From positions 79,577 to 143,576 of the forward strand of contig NZ_ARQF01000016.1 of assembly GCF_000384815.1 (NCBI RefSeq): DNA of 64,000 bases, given 5' to 3'. The position numbers were made by a program, and so were the translations under genes. Position 1 is the stretch's first letter. Every line of letters starts with the position of its first letter. Origin of the DNA: Halodesulfovibrio aestuarii DSM 17919 = ATCC 29578 (GTDB taxonomy: Bacteria; Desulfobacterota; Desulfovibrionia; Desulfovibrionales; Desulfovibrionaceae). Positions 10,555 to 18,962 of the stretch are shown in pieces. A model generated the notes under the pieces. It did no database searches and was not told the origin of the DNA. It was given only the letters and a program-made list of their open reading frames with translations.

Positions 10555-11322
10555 ATGATTCCTATTCACGACTCAATACCACGCGTCCATACGCCATACA
10601 TGCTGTATACGATTATTGCGGTGTGTTTTGGTATTTTTTTATTAGAAAGACTTCTTCCAGTCTCTCAACTAACAGAATTTTTCTATGTCTATGGTGTTGT
10701 ACCTGCACGTTTTACAGACCCGGTATGGGCAGAACGTATGCATTTCCCTTCTGATGCAGAGTATGTTTTTATTACACACCTTTTTATCCATGGTGGATGG
10801 GTACATTTAATTCTAAATATGTGGTTTTTGTGGATCTTTGGGGATAATATTGAAGATGTAATGGGGCCGTTACGTTTTCTATTCTTCTACCTTACGTGTG
10901 GTGTTGTTGCTATCCTCATCAATATTGCATTCACACCAACAAGTGTAACACCTGTTATAGGTGCGTCAGGTGCCATTGCAGGAATTATGGGAGCATATTT
11001 TTTACTTTACCCGCATGCAAGAGTACTCACGCTTATTCCGATTGTGATTATCCCCTTTTTTTTCTACCTGCCTGCAGTCTTCTTTCTACTGCTATGGGTG
11101 GGGATACAGCTTGCACTCGGCATTGCAGCATTAAGCGGTCATGCCAGCACCTCCGTAGCCTGGTGGGCACACACCGGCGGTTTCATATGCGGCATTCTAA
11201 TTTTGCCATTATTCAGGAAAAAGAACCGATGCTACTATTGTAAAATACCGGAGGGAACACCGCCTGTTCGACCACAGCTTCTAACCCCGAAACCAAGCGA
11301 ACTGCCCCCCCCGGAAGAGTGA
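10555..11322 (+). CDS. Rhomboid-family intramembrane serine protease
   Basis: A 255-residue polytopic membrane protein cleaving substrates within the bilayer. Rhomboid hallmarks are visible: the HGGWVHLILNMWFLWIFG segment with His/Asn residues, catalytic serine in GASGAIAG (about residue 142), and the catalytic histidine region WWAHTGGFICG near the C-terminus (about residue 206). After the last membrane segment is a short basic tail with a CYYC motif and a proline-rich end, which could be half of a zinc-binding site. There is no good Shine-Dalgarno before the ATG, unusual beside the well-spaced sites of its neighbours. Substrates unknown. Confidence 0.9.
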   Translation: MIPIHDSIPRVHTPYMLYTIIAVCFGIFLLERLLPVSQLTEFFYVYGVVPARFTDPVWAERMHFPSDAEYVFITHLFIHGGWVHLILNMWFLWIFGDNIEDVMGPLRFLFFYLTCGVVAILINIAFTPTSVTPVIGASGAIAGIMGAYFLLYPHARVLTLIPIVIIPFFFYLPAVFFLLLWVGIQLALGIAALSGHASTSVAWWAHTGGFICGILILPLFRKKNRCYYCKIPEGTPPVRPQLLTPKPSELPPPEE

Positions 11323-11459
11323 TTAGCCACCACTTACCAACCTTTAAGAATTAATTCGCAACTCAAAACACGATTGACTTGAGCCGATTGATACCGCATA
11401 ACGGGACGTCAGTTACATTAGACGTGACTAAAAAAGAATCCCGTAAGGACGGTTCTCTC

Positions 11460-12257
11460 ATGCTTGAAATAAAAAATCTTCACGTTAACATCGGCGATAA
11501 AGAGGTTCTTAAAGGAATTGACCTTATTATCGAAGACGGTGAAACGTTTATTCTGTTTGGCCCAAACGGTTCCGGTAAAACCACACTGCTTATGACCCTT
11601 ATGGGTTTTGGTAACTACACAGTTACTAAAGGGCAGATTATTTATAAGGGTCAGGACATTACATACGCTCCAATGTATGAACGTGCCCGCCTTGGCATTG
11701 GCATGTCCTTCCAGCGCCCTCCTACCATTCACGGTCTCAAAACCAGCCACCTCGTACGTATGTGCGGTCAGGGACGTGAAGTTGATGTTGAAGGCCTTGC
11801 TAAAAAGGTTAACTTCAGCAACTTCCTCGAACGCGACATTAACGCCGGCTTCTCCGGTGGTGAAATCAAGCGTTCCGAAATGCTTCAGCTGATGGCACAG
11901 CGCCCTGATCTGGTATTATTTGACGAACCTGAATCCGGCGTTGACCTTGAAAACATGGCTCTCATCGGCAAAACTGCACGTAACTTGCTCGATGGCCTTG
12001 CAGAAGGCTGTACCATGAAAAAGGCAATCAAGCGTTCCAACACTTCCGGCCTTATCATTACCCACACCGGTCATATTCTTGAATATGTGAATGCAGACCG
12101 CGGTCAGGTAATGTACAACGGCAAACTGTGCTGTGAAGCAAATCCGCGCGACATTCTCGACCATATTTCCCATCACGGTTATCAGGAATGTTTGCGCTGT
12201 CTTTCCGCTGAAACCGGCGAGATCCTCGACCTCTCCAGCTTTAACGAGGCATCCTAA
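11460..12257 (+). CDS. sufC: SufC-like Fe-S assembly ABC ATPase
   Basis: Soluble ABC-type ATPase that powers Fe-S scaffold remodelling with its SufB partner. Walker A GPNGSGKTT, signature FSGGEIKRSEM and Walker B DLVLFDEPESGVD are all intact, the last being characteristic of SufC. An ATG at 11460 with AAGGA upstream gives 265 residues. A TTG 81 bases upstream would add 27 residues not typical of the family and is not preferred. The next gene starts 2 bases after the stop, so the two are translationally coupled. No sufS, sufU, sufD or iscS lies nearby, matching the SufCB-only arrangement described as the minimal SMS system. Confidence 0.9.
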   Translation: MLEIKNLHVNIGDKEVLKGIDLIIEDGETFILFGPNGSGKTTLLMTLMGFGNYTVTKGQIIYKGQDITYAPMYERARLGIGMSFQRPPTIHGLKTSHLVRMCGQGREVDVEGLAKKVNFSNFLERDINAGFSGGEIKRSEMLQLMAQRPDLVLFDEPESGVDLENMALIGKTARNLLDGLAEGCTMKKAIKRSNTSGLIITHTGHILEYVNADRGQVMYNGKLCCEANPRDILDHISHHGYQECLRCLSAETGEILDLSSFNEAS

Positions 12258-12259
12258 CC

Positions 12260-13420
12260 ATGAAAAAAATAGATCTTTCCAAATACAATGCCGAAGGTGC
12301 TACTGAAGCAGCTATCCCGGATTTCTCAGGTTTTTCTGCTGAAGACAAAAAACGCCTCCTGTTTGCAGGTATTGATGTAAACAATCCGAGTGATTCCGGC
12401 GCATTTATGCACCTGAACCACTCCGGCGTTCACTGCAAGACCCATCGCGAAGGTCTTGAAATCATGGATATCAAAACGGCTCTTAAAGAGTTTGACGGTC
12501 TCCCTGAATACTACTGGCAGCTTGTTGACAAAGACAAAGACGAATTTACAAAAGCAGCACATGACCATTTGCACGGCGGATACTTCATCCGTGCTAAAGC
12601 TGGTACAAAAATTACTGAACCTGTTCAGTCATGTCTTTTCATCGACAAAGCCGGTATCACTCAGAACGTCCACAACATTGTTGTTGTAGAAGAAGGCGCA
12701 GAACTTCATATTATCTCCGGCTGTGCAACTGCACACGATGCCAAAGAATCTGCCCACCTCGGCATTTCCGAGTTCTATGTTCACAAAGGCGGCAAGCTTA
12801 CCTTCACCATGATTCACAACTGGAGCGATGACACGGCTGTACGTCCACGCTCTGCCGGTGTTCTGGAAGAAGACGCTGTCTTCCTTAGCAACTACGTTCT
12901 GCTTAAGCCTGTTAAAGACTTGCAGATGTACCCGAAAATTACCCTTAAAGGTGAAAACTCTGTTGCACGATTCAACTCTGTAATCGTCGCTCCGGAAGGT
13001 TCCTACATTGACTGCGGTAACCGCATTGAGATGCAGGCACCTAACACCCGCGCAGAAATCATCGCACGCACACTTACCACCGGCGGTACTATTATCAACC
13101 GTGGTTACATTGGTGCTGACGCCGTGCCTGCCCGTGGTCACCTTGAATGCAAAGGACTTATCCTCGGCGGCGGCCGTATTCATGCAATCCCTGAACTTGA
13201 TACTGATCAGGACGGCGTTGAGCTTTCCCATGAAGCTGCCGTTGGTAAAATTGCTCAGGAAGAAATTGAATACCTCATGGCCCGCGGATTAGACGAAGAT
13301 GAAGCAACCTCTACCATCGTTCGCGGCTTCCTTAACGTGAACATGGAAGGTCTTCCTCAAGAGCTTCAAGACGCTATTGAACAGCAGATTGACGAACTTG
13401 ATGCAGGCGACGCAATGTAA
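12260..13420 (+). CDS. sufB: SufB/SufD-like Fe-S scaffold protein
   Basis: A 386-residue beta-helix scaffold of the SufBD family, partner of the upstream SufC-like ATPase. The C-terminal family signature is clear: a cysteine (C297 in GHLECKGL) aligning with the essential cysteine of E. coli SufB, then HEAAVGKI (H324) and the helical RGLDEDEATSTIVRGF segment. It is shorter than E. coli SufB (about 495 residues) because the N-terminal region is reduced. It presumably forms a B2C2 complex. A strong terminator follows, so the operon has only two genes. Confidence 0.9.
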   Translation: MKKIDLSKYNAEGATEAAIPDFSGFSAEDKKRLLFAGIDVNNPSDSGAFMHLNHSGVHCKTHREGLEIMDIKTALKEFDGLPEYYWQLVDKDKDEFTKAAHDHLHGGYFIRAKAGTKITEPVQSCLFIDKAGITQNVHNIVVVEEGAELHIISGCATAHDAKESAHLGISEFYVHKGGKLTFTMIHNWSDDTAVRPRSAGVLEEDAVFLSNYVLLKPVKDLQMYPKITLKGENSVARFNSVIVAPEGSYIDCGNRIEMQAPNTRAEIIARTLTTGGTIINRGYIGADAVPARGHLECKGLILGGGRIHAIPELDTDQDGVELSHEAAVGKIAQEEIEYLMARGLDEDEATSTIVRGFLNVNMEGLPQELQDAIEQQIDELDAGDAM

Positions 13421-13442
13421 CCTGCTATATTCATAAAGAATA

Positions 13443-13483
13443 AAAAAATCCCTCTAAAGTGGTACTTTAGAGGGATTTTTTTG
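13443..13483 (+). terminator. Intrinsic terminator after sufCB
   Basis: The stem AAATCCCTCTAAAGT/ACTTTAGAGGGATTT with a short loop and T7 run lies 25 bases after the sufB stop and closes the two-gene operon. Confidence 0.9.
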
Positions 13484-13578
13484 TACAATTTCAACCAGAC
13501 TATCTAAAAATAACTATCCTAAAAAAGCAGCGCTGCTCGATGCAGACTGCATTATAAAAAACAACAGGAGCTTTTCTC

Positions 13579-14073
13579 GTGAAGAAACTTGCAACCACAG
13601 TCTTTGCTGTCATCTGCACATACATGCTGTGCTTCAGCCTGCCTGCATACGCCAACGAAAAATGTATCAACTACGCTAAACCGCTTGCGAGTTCTGCCCG
13701 CCTGCTGGCCAAATCAATTGAAGCAACAACCGAAGCGCTTGTAGCCATTAATAAACGAGCCAATACTCACGAGATCACATCATTCAATGACACTGTTGAG
13801 GCTGCACAAAAACGCTCAGAACAGATGGTACGAGATCTGAACGAAAAGCAGCAACATATTATGGAACGTGCCGAATCAACCACAGACTATACAATCTGCA
13901 AACAAGATATGCAGGATGAACTTGAAGAATTAAAAGCTGCAACAAAAGAAGCAAAAGACTTGCTGATTGAGCTGAAAGACTCCATCAAAAGCATGCTAGA
14001 GGAATTAAAAGGATCGTTCTTCGGATTATTTAACAAAGAGGACAACAAAAGAAAGGATGCAATCACAATATAA
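13579..14073 (+). CDS. Small exported coiled-coil protein of unknown function
   Basis: A 164-residue protein with a signal peptide (MKKLATTVFAV through PAYA-NE) followed by almost purely helical, charged sequence predicted to form coiled coils (about residues 60-150), ending in a basic tail. It starts at GTG with a good AGGAG site. No catalytic motif or recognised domain was seen. Two cysteines, one just after the signal peptide and one near residue 110, could form a disulfide. It follows the sufCB terminator and stands alone, so context gives no functional clue. Confidence 0.7.
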   Translation: MKKLATTVFAVICTYMLCFSLPAYANEKCINYAKPLASSARLLAKSIEATTEALVAINKRANTHEITSFNDTVEAAQKRSEQMVRDLNEKQQHIMERAESTTDYTICKQDMQDELEELKAATKEAKDLLIELKDSIKSMLEELKGSFFGLFNKEDNKRKDAITI

Positions 14074-14231
14074 ATAGCAGCGCTAGCGACTGCCCGGAAT
14101 TCCCCCAGCACTCCACGTGCATCAAAATGAATTCCGGTATTCAGACAGGAAAATATAAAAAGCCTGTCACAGAAGGAGTAGCAACGGAAGCCAGAAAGAG
14201 TGGCCCTGTCATGGAACTATAGAGCATGCCG

Positions 14232-15200
14232 CTATTCCATTACGAGAACTCTGCGGCCTGTGATTTTATTATTCTGTGGCATAAATTCGTTTCGGGCTTC
14301 TAAAAAAGGCGAGGCGCTTCCCACAACAGGTTCCAGCTTTTCCTCATCAAAAAATGCGGCAATATTCTTAAGAGCCAGACAGTTACCGTGGGACACATAC
14401 AAGTATTTAGACTTTTTGGCTGTAAAGAATGAGGAAACAATACCGAAACGGTCACGCTCCGGATGCGTTGTGATATAAACACCTTTCGAAGTAAGGTGCG
14501 GATTCATAGTCTCAAAATCCCAGATGCCTGCCACGTCAAAGACCACATCAAAGGTTTCTTCAGAATGCAAAATTTCCTGCCGCGTATACTCAATAAAAGA
14601 ATCAACACCCAGACGAAGCAATGCATGCTGATGCCAGAAACGCCCCTGTGCTGTAATCTGAGCACCAAGCATTTTGGCAAACTGCACAGCATACACACCA
14701 ACCCCGCCAGTGGCACCGCTTAACAGAATACGCTGCCCAGCTTTCAGATTGGCGAGCTCCTGCAATGCACGCATGGAAGTCATGCACCCCACGGGGACGG
14801 TAGCAGCCTGCGCATACGTAAGCTTAACAGGCTTATGGCTTATCATCCGCTCAGGGACGCAAACAAACTCAGCATGGGTAACACCTCCCTTGCGAAAGTC
14901 TGTGTACCCGAACACATCGTCGCCTTCTTTAAAATACTCACCAGCAGTAACCACAGTGCCGGAAAATTCCACACCGGTAATCACCCCCCGCTCGGTACGC
15001 CGCCTCTTTGTACGAAAACCCAGATCTTCTGCTTCGAACAACTCTTTATCGCGTCCGCCAATAGACGCAGCACGCACGCGTGCAAGCACCTCGCCCTTCT
15101 CGGGCACAGGTACCGGGCGTTCCTCAAAGGCGATCCGTTCTTCAGGCGTACGTTCTGGATATAAGACCATGACAGTCATGGTCTGCTGATGAGATGACAT
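14232..15200 (-). CDS. Medium-chain (MDR) zinc-independent alcohol dehydrogenase/quinone oxidoreductase family protein
   Basis: A 322-residue NAD(P)H-dependent oxidoreductase. The N-terminal GroES-like domain contains GVEFSGTVVTAG and the EGDDVFGY loop. The Rossmann part carries ATGGVGVYAVQFAK (about residues 145-158), the nucleotide-binding loop of the quinone reductase branch. No catalytic or structural zinc cysteine pattern is present. The ATG at 15200 was chosen because AAGGAG precedes it; an upstream in-frame start would add 19 residues without a better site. Its substrate cannot be inferred and it appears monocistronic. Confidence 0.85.
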   Translation of the reverse strand: MSSHQQTMTVMVLYPERTPEERIAFEERPVPVPEKGEVLARVRAASIGGRDKELFEAEDLGFRTKRRRTERGVITGVEFSGTVVTAGEYFKEGDDVFGYTDFRKGGVTHAEFVCVPERMISHKPVKLTYAQAATVPVGCMTSMRALQELANLKAGQRILLSGATGGVGVYAVQFAKMLGAQITAQGRFWHQHALLRLGVDSFIEYTRQEILHSEETFDVVFDVAGIWDFETMNPHLTSKGVYITTHPERDRFGIVSSFFTAKKSKYLYVSHGNCLALKNIAAFFDEEKLEPVVGSASPFLEARNEFMPQNNKITGRRVLVME

Positions 15201-15306
15201 ATGCGAAACGACTCCTTGTAATACGTTTTCGCACCACACAGCTATCAGCTTACCCAACGTTGCGACATATAAGCAGTATATTTCGCAACATACCGAACAA
15301 TACTAC

Positions 15307-16905
15307 CTAGAGACCTGACCTTAACGTTTCTTCGAGCTCTGGTCTGAGTTTGACAAGAAGAGAGCCTTCAGACTCTGCATGCACTGTACCGGCAGCAGCG
15401 CCTTTTATTTTACGGACGTTCTTTACACGGGCAAACATAATGCGCGCCTGTTCATCTTCCCGCTGCCAGCTTTTTACACCGACAAGAATCGCAGCCTCTT
15501 GCAAAGTCTGCTCAGGAACCTGCTGGTCCGGATAGTCCAAATGGAGCACAAGGTGTGCACTCGGACCGTCTTCCGCATGAAACCACAGATCATAGGATGA
15601 GACTCTGTTCAGAAGTTCATGATTCCCCTGTGCATTACGCCCGCGGAGCATCAGAAAACCATCTGAGCTTCTGAAACGCTGGATGAACTTATCCTTCGCC
15701 TGCCGTTTCTGCTGGCGTTTCAGCGCACCGCCTGTGAGCTTCTGCTCTGTCTGAGACTTCGGCACTTCACCTTCGCCGCGCTGCAAACGTGAATACTGCA
15801 TTTCCAGCACCTGCCTTCGTTCCGCAAGCATATCCATACCGCGTTTTCCACGGGCTGCCTGCTTAAAGAGGTATGCCATATTTTCACGGATAGTCTTACG
15901 CGGATCAAGGGTAATGGTGCACTTGTCACCAGCGGTCAAACCGTCAATACCTTCCGGTACTGTCAGGCTGATAGAGGAAAGCTTACGGTCTGCATCAAGC
16001 TGCCACAGGCACGCCTGCAACAGCACTGCATGCTGCTGCCCTGCAATCATGCGTTCAAGACGGGCCTTTTCCTGATCCAATCGGGCAAGCGTTTTCTTAG
16101 TACGCTTTAGCGCAGCAACCACAGGCTTTGCAGAGGTTGAGGCTTCAGCCTGTGCCAATTCTGCAAACAGACGCATTTCACCCACGGCTGTGGCTGCCTC
16201 CATGGCAGAGGCTACAGTTTTCTCTTCACGCTTACCGCGAACAGCCTCCGGCAATGGCCAGACATATGCATCAGCAGGCTTGCCATCCTTGAAGTAAAGA
16301 TAAACCTCTCCAAGCTCAGCCAGATCTTCCTGCGTCGCTACAGAACCGTATCCATACTCCAAATCAACAAACAATGCCTGCGCGTCCATAGGATCATCAT
16401 GAATCAACGCTGAAAGTGTCTTCCGTAACGGAGGTGTCAATTGCGGATAGCTGCTCCACACCTCACTGCTTGCCAATACATGCGGCAAGTCTTCAGGTTC
16501 ACACCATACAGGCTCATAACCTGACCATTCCGGCTCTTCTTTTGTAATGAAGACACCATTACACAAATCAAGCACAAGCCACGTTACAGGGGTTGTTGTA
16601 AGCGGAAAAGCAATACGGCGGTTACACCAGTCCACAACGGGAGTACCCAGACGTTTACCGGCTGCATACTTTCGCAGCCACATTGATTTTGCAGAGGGGG
16701 TATCGGGATTTACAGGACGCTTGTCACTGAGAAAAAGGAGGGGGAAACGGCGACCGGCCTGAAGCAGAAGATTCTGCTTCCGGCCGGCGCGGTGAATTAC
16801 TATTGTAGTGGTATCGGAGGCTGGCTGAAAAAACTTTTCAATACGGGCACCAGTAAGGTGCACAGCAAGTTCTACGCACAACCGCCGAAAAAAATGTGCT
16901 TCCAT
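15307..16905 (-). CDS. rqcH: NFACT-family protein (RqcH/Rqc2 homologue)
   Basis: A 532-residue protein with an NFACT-N domain (residues 1 to about 200), a helical coiled-coil middle (about 240-400) and a C-terminal NFACT-R RNA-binding domain (FLMLRGRNAQGNHELLN, then DLWFHAEDGPSAHLVL). Bacterial homologues bind stalled 50S-peptidyl-tRNA complexes and add C-terminal alanine tails that mark the nascent chain for proteolysis; older annotations call them fibronectin-binding. It begins 6 bases after the dksA stop with a weak ribosome-binding site, suggesting coupled translation. An alaS gene also lies in this window, but not adjacent. Confidence 0.88.
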   Translation of the reverse strand: MEAHFFRRLCVELAVHLTGARIEKFFQPASDTTTIVIHRAGRKQNLLLQAGRRFPLLFLSDKRPVNPDTPSAKSMWLRKYAAGKRLGTPVVDWCNRRIAFPLTTTPVTWLVLDLCNGVFITKEEPEWSGYEPVWCEPEDLPHVLASSEVWSSYPQLTPPLRKTLSALIHDDPMDAQALFVDLEYGYGSVATQEDLAELGEVYLYFKDGKPADAYVWPLPEAVRGKREEKTVASAMEAATAVGEMRLFAELAQAEASTSAKPVVAALKRTKKTLARLDQEKARLERMIAGQQHAVLLQACLWQLDADRKLSSISLTVPEGIDGLTAGDKCTITLDPRKTIRENMAYLFKQAARGKRGMDMLAERRQVLEMQYSRLQRGEGEVPKSQTEQKLTGGALKRQQKRQAKDKFIQRFRSSDGFLMLRGRNAQGNHELLNRVSSYDLWFHAEDGPSAHLVLHLDYPDQQVPEQTLQEAAILVGVKSWQREDEQARIMFARVKNVRKIKGAAAGTVHAESEGSLLVKLRPELEETLRSGL

Positions 16906-16911
16906 TGCGTA

Positions 16912-17274
16912 CTAGTCAGCGCGCTGGCGCTCGTCCTCTTCCTGCTTGCTTTTGCAGTTAATGCATAGCTTCGTAACAGGACGTGCTTCCAAGCGTGCAA
17001 TGCCGATATCTTCGCCACATTCATCACAAATGCCAAAAGAACCTTCATCAAGACGAGTAATGGCAGAACGAATTTTCTTAATAAGCTTACGCTCGCGGTC
17101 ACGGATACGTAATGTAAACGCGCGGTCAGATTCAGCGGTGGCACGGTCTGCAGGATCTGCAAACATTTCATTGTTGTCAGTCATATCATCAAGGGTCGCA
17201 TCGCCCTTCTGCTGAGCCTCTTCGAGCATCTTATTCAGAAGTGCACGGAAATGATCAAGATCTTTCTGTTCCAT
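16912..17274 (-). CDS. dksA: DksA/TraR-type transcription factor
   Basis: A 120-residue RNA polymerase secondary-channel regulator that works with ppGpp to repress stable-RNA promoters. The N-terminal coiled coil carries the acidic tip region (DDMTDNNE, then DPADRATAE) and the C-terminal zinc finger has all four cysteines (CDEC, then CINC). The ATG at 17274 follows a near-perfect AGGAGG site. It is the first gene of a minus-strand pair with rqcH and is separated by about 520 bases from the divergent tRNA array, itself a likely target class of DksA. Confidence 0.92.
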   Translation of the reverse strand: MEQKDLDHFRALLNKMLEEAQQKGDATLDDMTDNNEMFADPADRATAESDRAFTLRIRDRERKLIKKIRSAITRLDEGSFGICDECGEDIGIARLEARPVTKLCINCKSKQEEDERQRAD

Positions 17275-17727
17275 GTATATCCTCCTCGGCATCTATCAAA
17301 CAGAGGCCGTCACTCTCATAACATAACAGTCAAAACACACTGCATATAACGCCAAGAGTATGGTCGTATGCCCTTACCATAAAGAAGAACATTCCAATAA
17401 ACTAAAACATCTCAAAAAGCAAAGCTCTCATTGCGTGTTATATGACTATTACTATTTTTATCTTATATCCCATAAATGTAGCCCCTGATAGCCAGCTTAC
17501 CATTATTAATGAACATATTAGCCGGTTAGGTTGAGTTAATAACATGTACCACAGGTCACCCCCGCAGTAAGCCGGTTATCATAAACAGGAATACCTTTTT
17601 ACAAGCCGAACAGTTAATCCCATAAATTCGCTACAAGCCACACTCTCGACATAAAAACGCCTACCAACTTTCCGCAGCGCCTCTATGACATTGAGGCAGC
17701 AAAAAAAGAAAAAAATACCTTTTTTAC
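17275..17727. other. Non-coding region between dksA and the tRNA array
   Basis: About 450 bases of AT-rich sequence holding the dksA promoter (minus strand), which was not confidently located. No open reading frame, terminator or RNA fold stood out. The array promoter begins at its right end. Confidence 0.5.
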
Positions 17728-17756
17728 TTGACCGGTTGGCAACCTCTGCGTATACA
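17728..17756 (+). promoter_or_regulatory. Sigma-70 promoter of the tRNA-Gly/Cys array
   Basis: TTGACC (-35, 17728-17733) and TATACA (-10, 17751-17756) are separated by exactly 17 bases. The -10 ends 37 bases before the first mature tRNA. The downstream C/G-rich stretch (CCTCCCCCG) resembles a stringent-type discriminator. Confidence 0.8.
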
Positions 17757-17793
17757 CCTCCCCCGTTGGGGCGAATTAGTCCCTACGCAATGA

Positions 17794-17868
17794 GCGGGAA
17801 TAACTCAGTGGTAGAGTACAACCTTGCCAAGGTTGGAGTCGCGAGTTCAAATCTCGTTTCCCGCTCCA
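17794..17868 (+). tRNA. tRNA-Gly(GCC), copy 1
   Basis: A 75-base cloverleaf with CCA encoded. The 7-bp acceptor stem is GCGGGAA/TTCCCGC, the anticodon loop presents GCC, and the T-arm contains GTTCAAATC. Identical to the five other Gly copies in the array. Confidence 0.97.
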
Positions 17869-17957
17869 TTAAAAAAATAAGACGCAGTTAATTTAGGACT
17901 TGATTATCACAAGAAAGTCCCTTAAAAAGCTGACTGCATTGCTTAAAAGCAATACGA

Positions 17958-18032
17958 GCGGGAATAACTCAGTGGTAGAGTACAACCTTGCCAAGGTTGG
18001 AGTCGCGAGTTCAAATCTCGTTTCCCGCTCCA
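17958..18032 (+). tRNA. tRNA-Gly(GCC), copy 2
   Basis: Identical in all 75 positions to copy 1, CCA encoded. It is preceded by an 89-base spacer closely related to the next spacer, showing that tRNA plus spacer duplicated as a unit. Confidence 0.97.
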
Positions 18033-18123
18033 CTTAAAAAAATAAAAAAGCAGTCTATTTTAGGCTTGATTATCACATCAAAGTTCCTTAAAAAGCTGAC
18101 TGCATTGCTCATATGCAATATGA

Positions 18124-18198
18124 GCGGGAATAACTCAGTGGTAGAGTACAACCTTGCCAAGGTTGGAGTCGCGAGTTCAAATCTCGTTTCCCGCTCCA
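18124..18198 (+). tRNA. tRNA-Gly(GCC), copy 3
   Basis: Identical to copy 1, CCA encoded. The preceding spacer retains a TTGATT, 17 bases, TAAAAA pair that could act as a weak internal promoter, also present in the spacer before copy 2. Confidence 0.97.
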
Positions 18199-18244
18199 TA
18201 AAATTTACTTTCGATACAGTTTACTATAGACTGTGCGAACACGA

Positions 18245-18319
18245 GCGGGAATAACTCAGTGGTAGAGTACAACCTTGCCAAGGTTGGAGTCGCGAGTTCA
18301 AATCTCGTTTCCCGCTCCA
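18245..18319 (+). tRNA. tRNA-Gly(GCC), copy 4
   Basis: Identical to copy 1, CCA encoded. It begins the second part of the array, where Gly and Cys genes alternate with short spacers. Confidence 0.97.
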
Positions 18320-18343
18320 TTAAAATTTATTTTTCTCTTTTGA

Positions 18344-18418
18344 GGCGACATAGCCAAGCGGTAAGGCAGAGGTCTGCAAAATCTCCATTCTCCGGTTCAA
18401 ATCCGGATGTCGCCTCCA
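18344..18418 (+). tRNA. tRNA-Cys(GCA), copy 1
   Basis: A 75-base cloverleaf with acceptor GGCGACA/TGTCGCC, anticodon stem GAGGT/ATCTC, loop CTGCAAA giving anticodon GCA, T-arm GTTCAAATC, CCA encoded. Confidence 0.97.
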
Positions 18419-18425
18419 CTCAAGA

Positions 18426-18500
18426 GCGGGAATAACTCAGTGGTAGAGTACAACCTTGCCAAGGTTGGAGTCGCGAGTTCAAATCTCGTTTCCCGCTCCA
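18426..18500 (+). tRNA. tRNA-Gly(GCC), copy 5
   Basis: Identical to copy 1, CCA encoded. It lies 7 bases after tRNA-Cys copy 1. Confidence 0.97.
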
Positions 18501-18525
18501 TTAAAAATTTATTTTTCTCTTTTGA

Positions 18526-18600
18526 GGCGACATAGCCAAGCGGTAAGGCAGAGGTCTGCAAAATCTCCATTCTCCGGTTCAAATCCGGATGTCGCCTCCA
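18526..18600 (+). tRNA. tRNA-Cys(GCA), copy 2
   Basis: Identical in sequence to tRNA-Cys copy 1. The spacer on its left also matches the one before copy 1, so the Gly-spacer-Cys unit has been duplicated. Confidence 0.97.
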
Positions 18601-18607
18601 CTCAAAA

Positions 18608-18682
18608 GCGGGAATAACTCAGTGGTAGAGTACAACCTTGCCAAGGTTGGAGTCGCGAGTTCAAATCTCGTTTCCCGCTCCA
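18608..18682 (+). tRNA. tRNA-Gly(GCC), copy 6
   Basis: Identical to copy 1, CCA encoded. Last gene of the array, followed directly by the terminator. Confidence 0.97.
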
Positions 18683-18690
18683 AGTGCACT

Positions 18691-18722
18691 TTAAGCCAGT
18701 TCTTTGAACTGGCTTTTTTTTG
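18691..18722 (+). terminator. Intrinsic terminator of the tRNA array
   Basis: The stem AAGCCAGTTC/GAACTGGCTT with a short loop is followed by T8, starting 9 bases after the last CCA. Confidence 0.92.
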
Positions 18723-18875
18723 CGTCCGGCAGCCTGTGCCAACAAGTCCTAGACGGTATCCTTGAAGCAATCACACGCCCCGCTCTGTTACTCGTTCTAT
18801 AGCAGTGCGTTGACCACAGACTCACCTTCTATTTCTTTTTAAGAAACGTTCCGCACTCCCCTTTTCAAACAGCAT

Positions 18876-18914
18876 ATAAAAAAGCCCCCGCACAAACTAT
18901 GCAGGGGCCTTTGG
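18876..18914 (-). terminator. Intrinsic terminator of the zinc-knuckle TPR gene
   Basis: On the minus strand, a GGCCCCTGCA/TGCGGGGGC stem is followed by T6. It lies about 50 bases beyond the stop of the gene at 18963-21575. Confidence 0.8.
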
Positions 18915-18962
18915 GTATTTTTATTTGTGCTATACGCTGCACAAAAAGCTTATAGAACTATA

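Noticed and set aside
12629..13231. A 200-codon frame antisense to sufB.
   Set aside because: Contained in a conserved gene, no ribosome-binding site and no recognisable domain.
18011..18770. Short open frames antisense to the tRNA array with a repeated peptide (ERETRFELATPTLARLYSTTELFPL).
   Set aside because: These are translations of the reverse complement of tRNA-Gly genes, a well-known annotation artefact.
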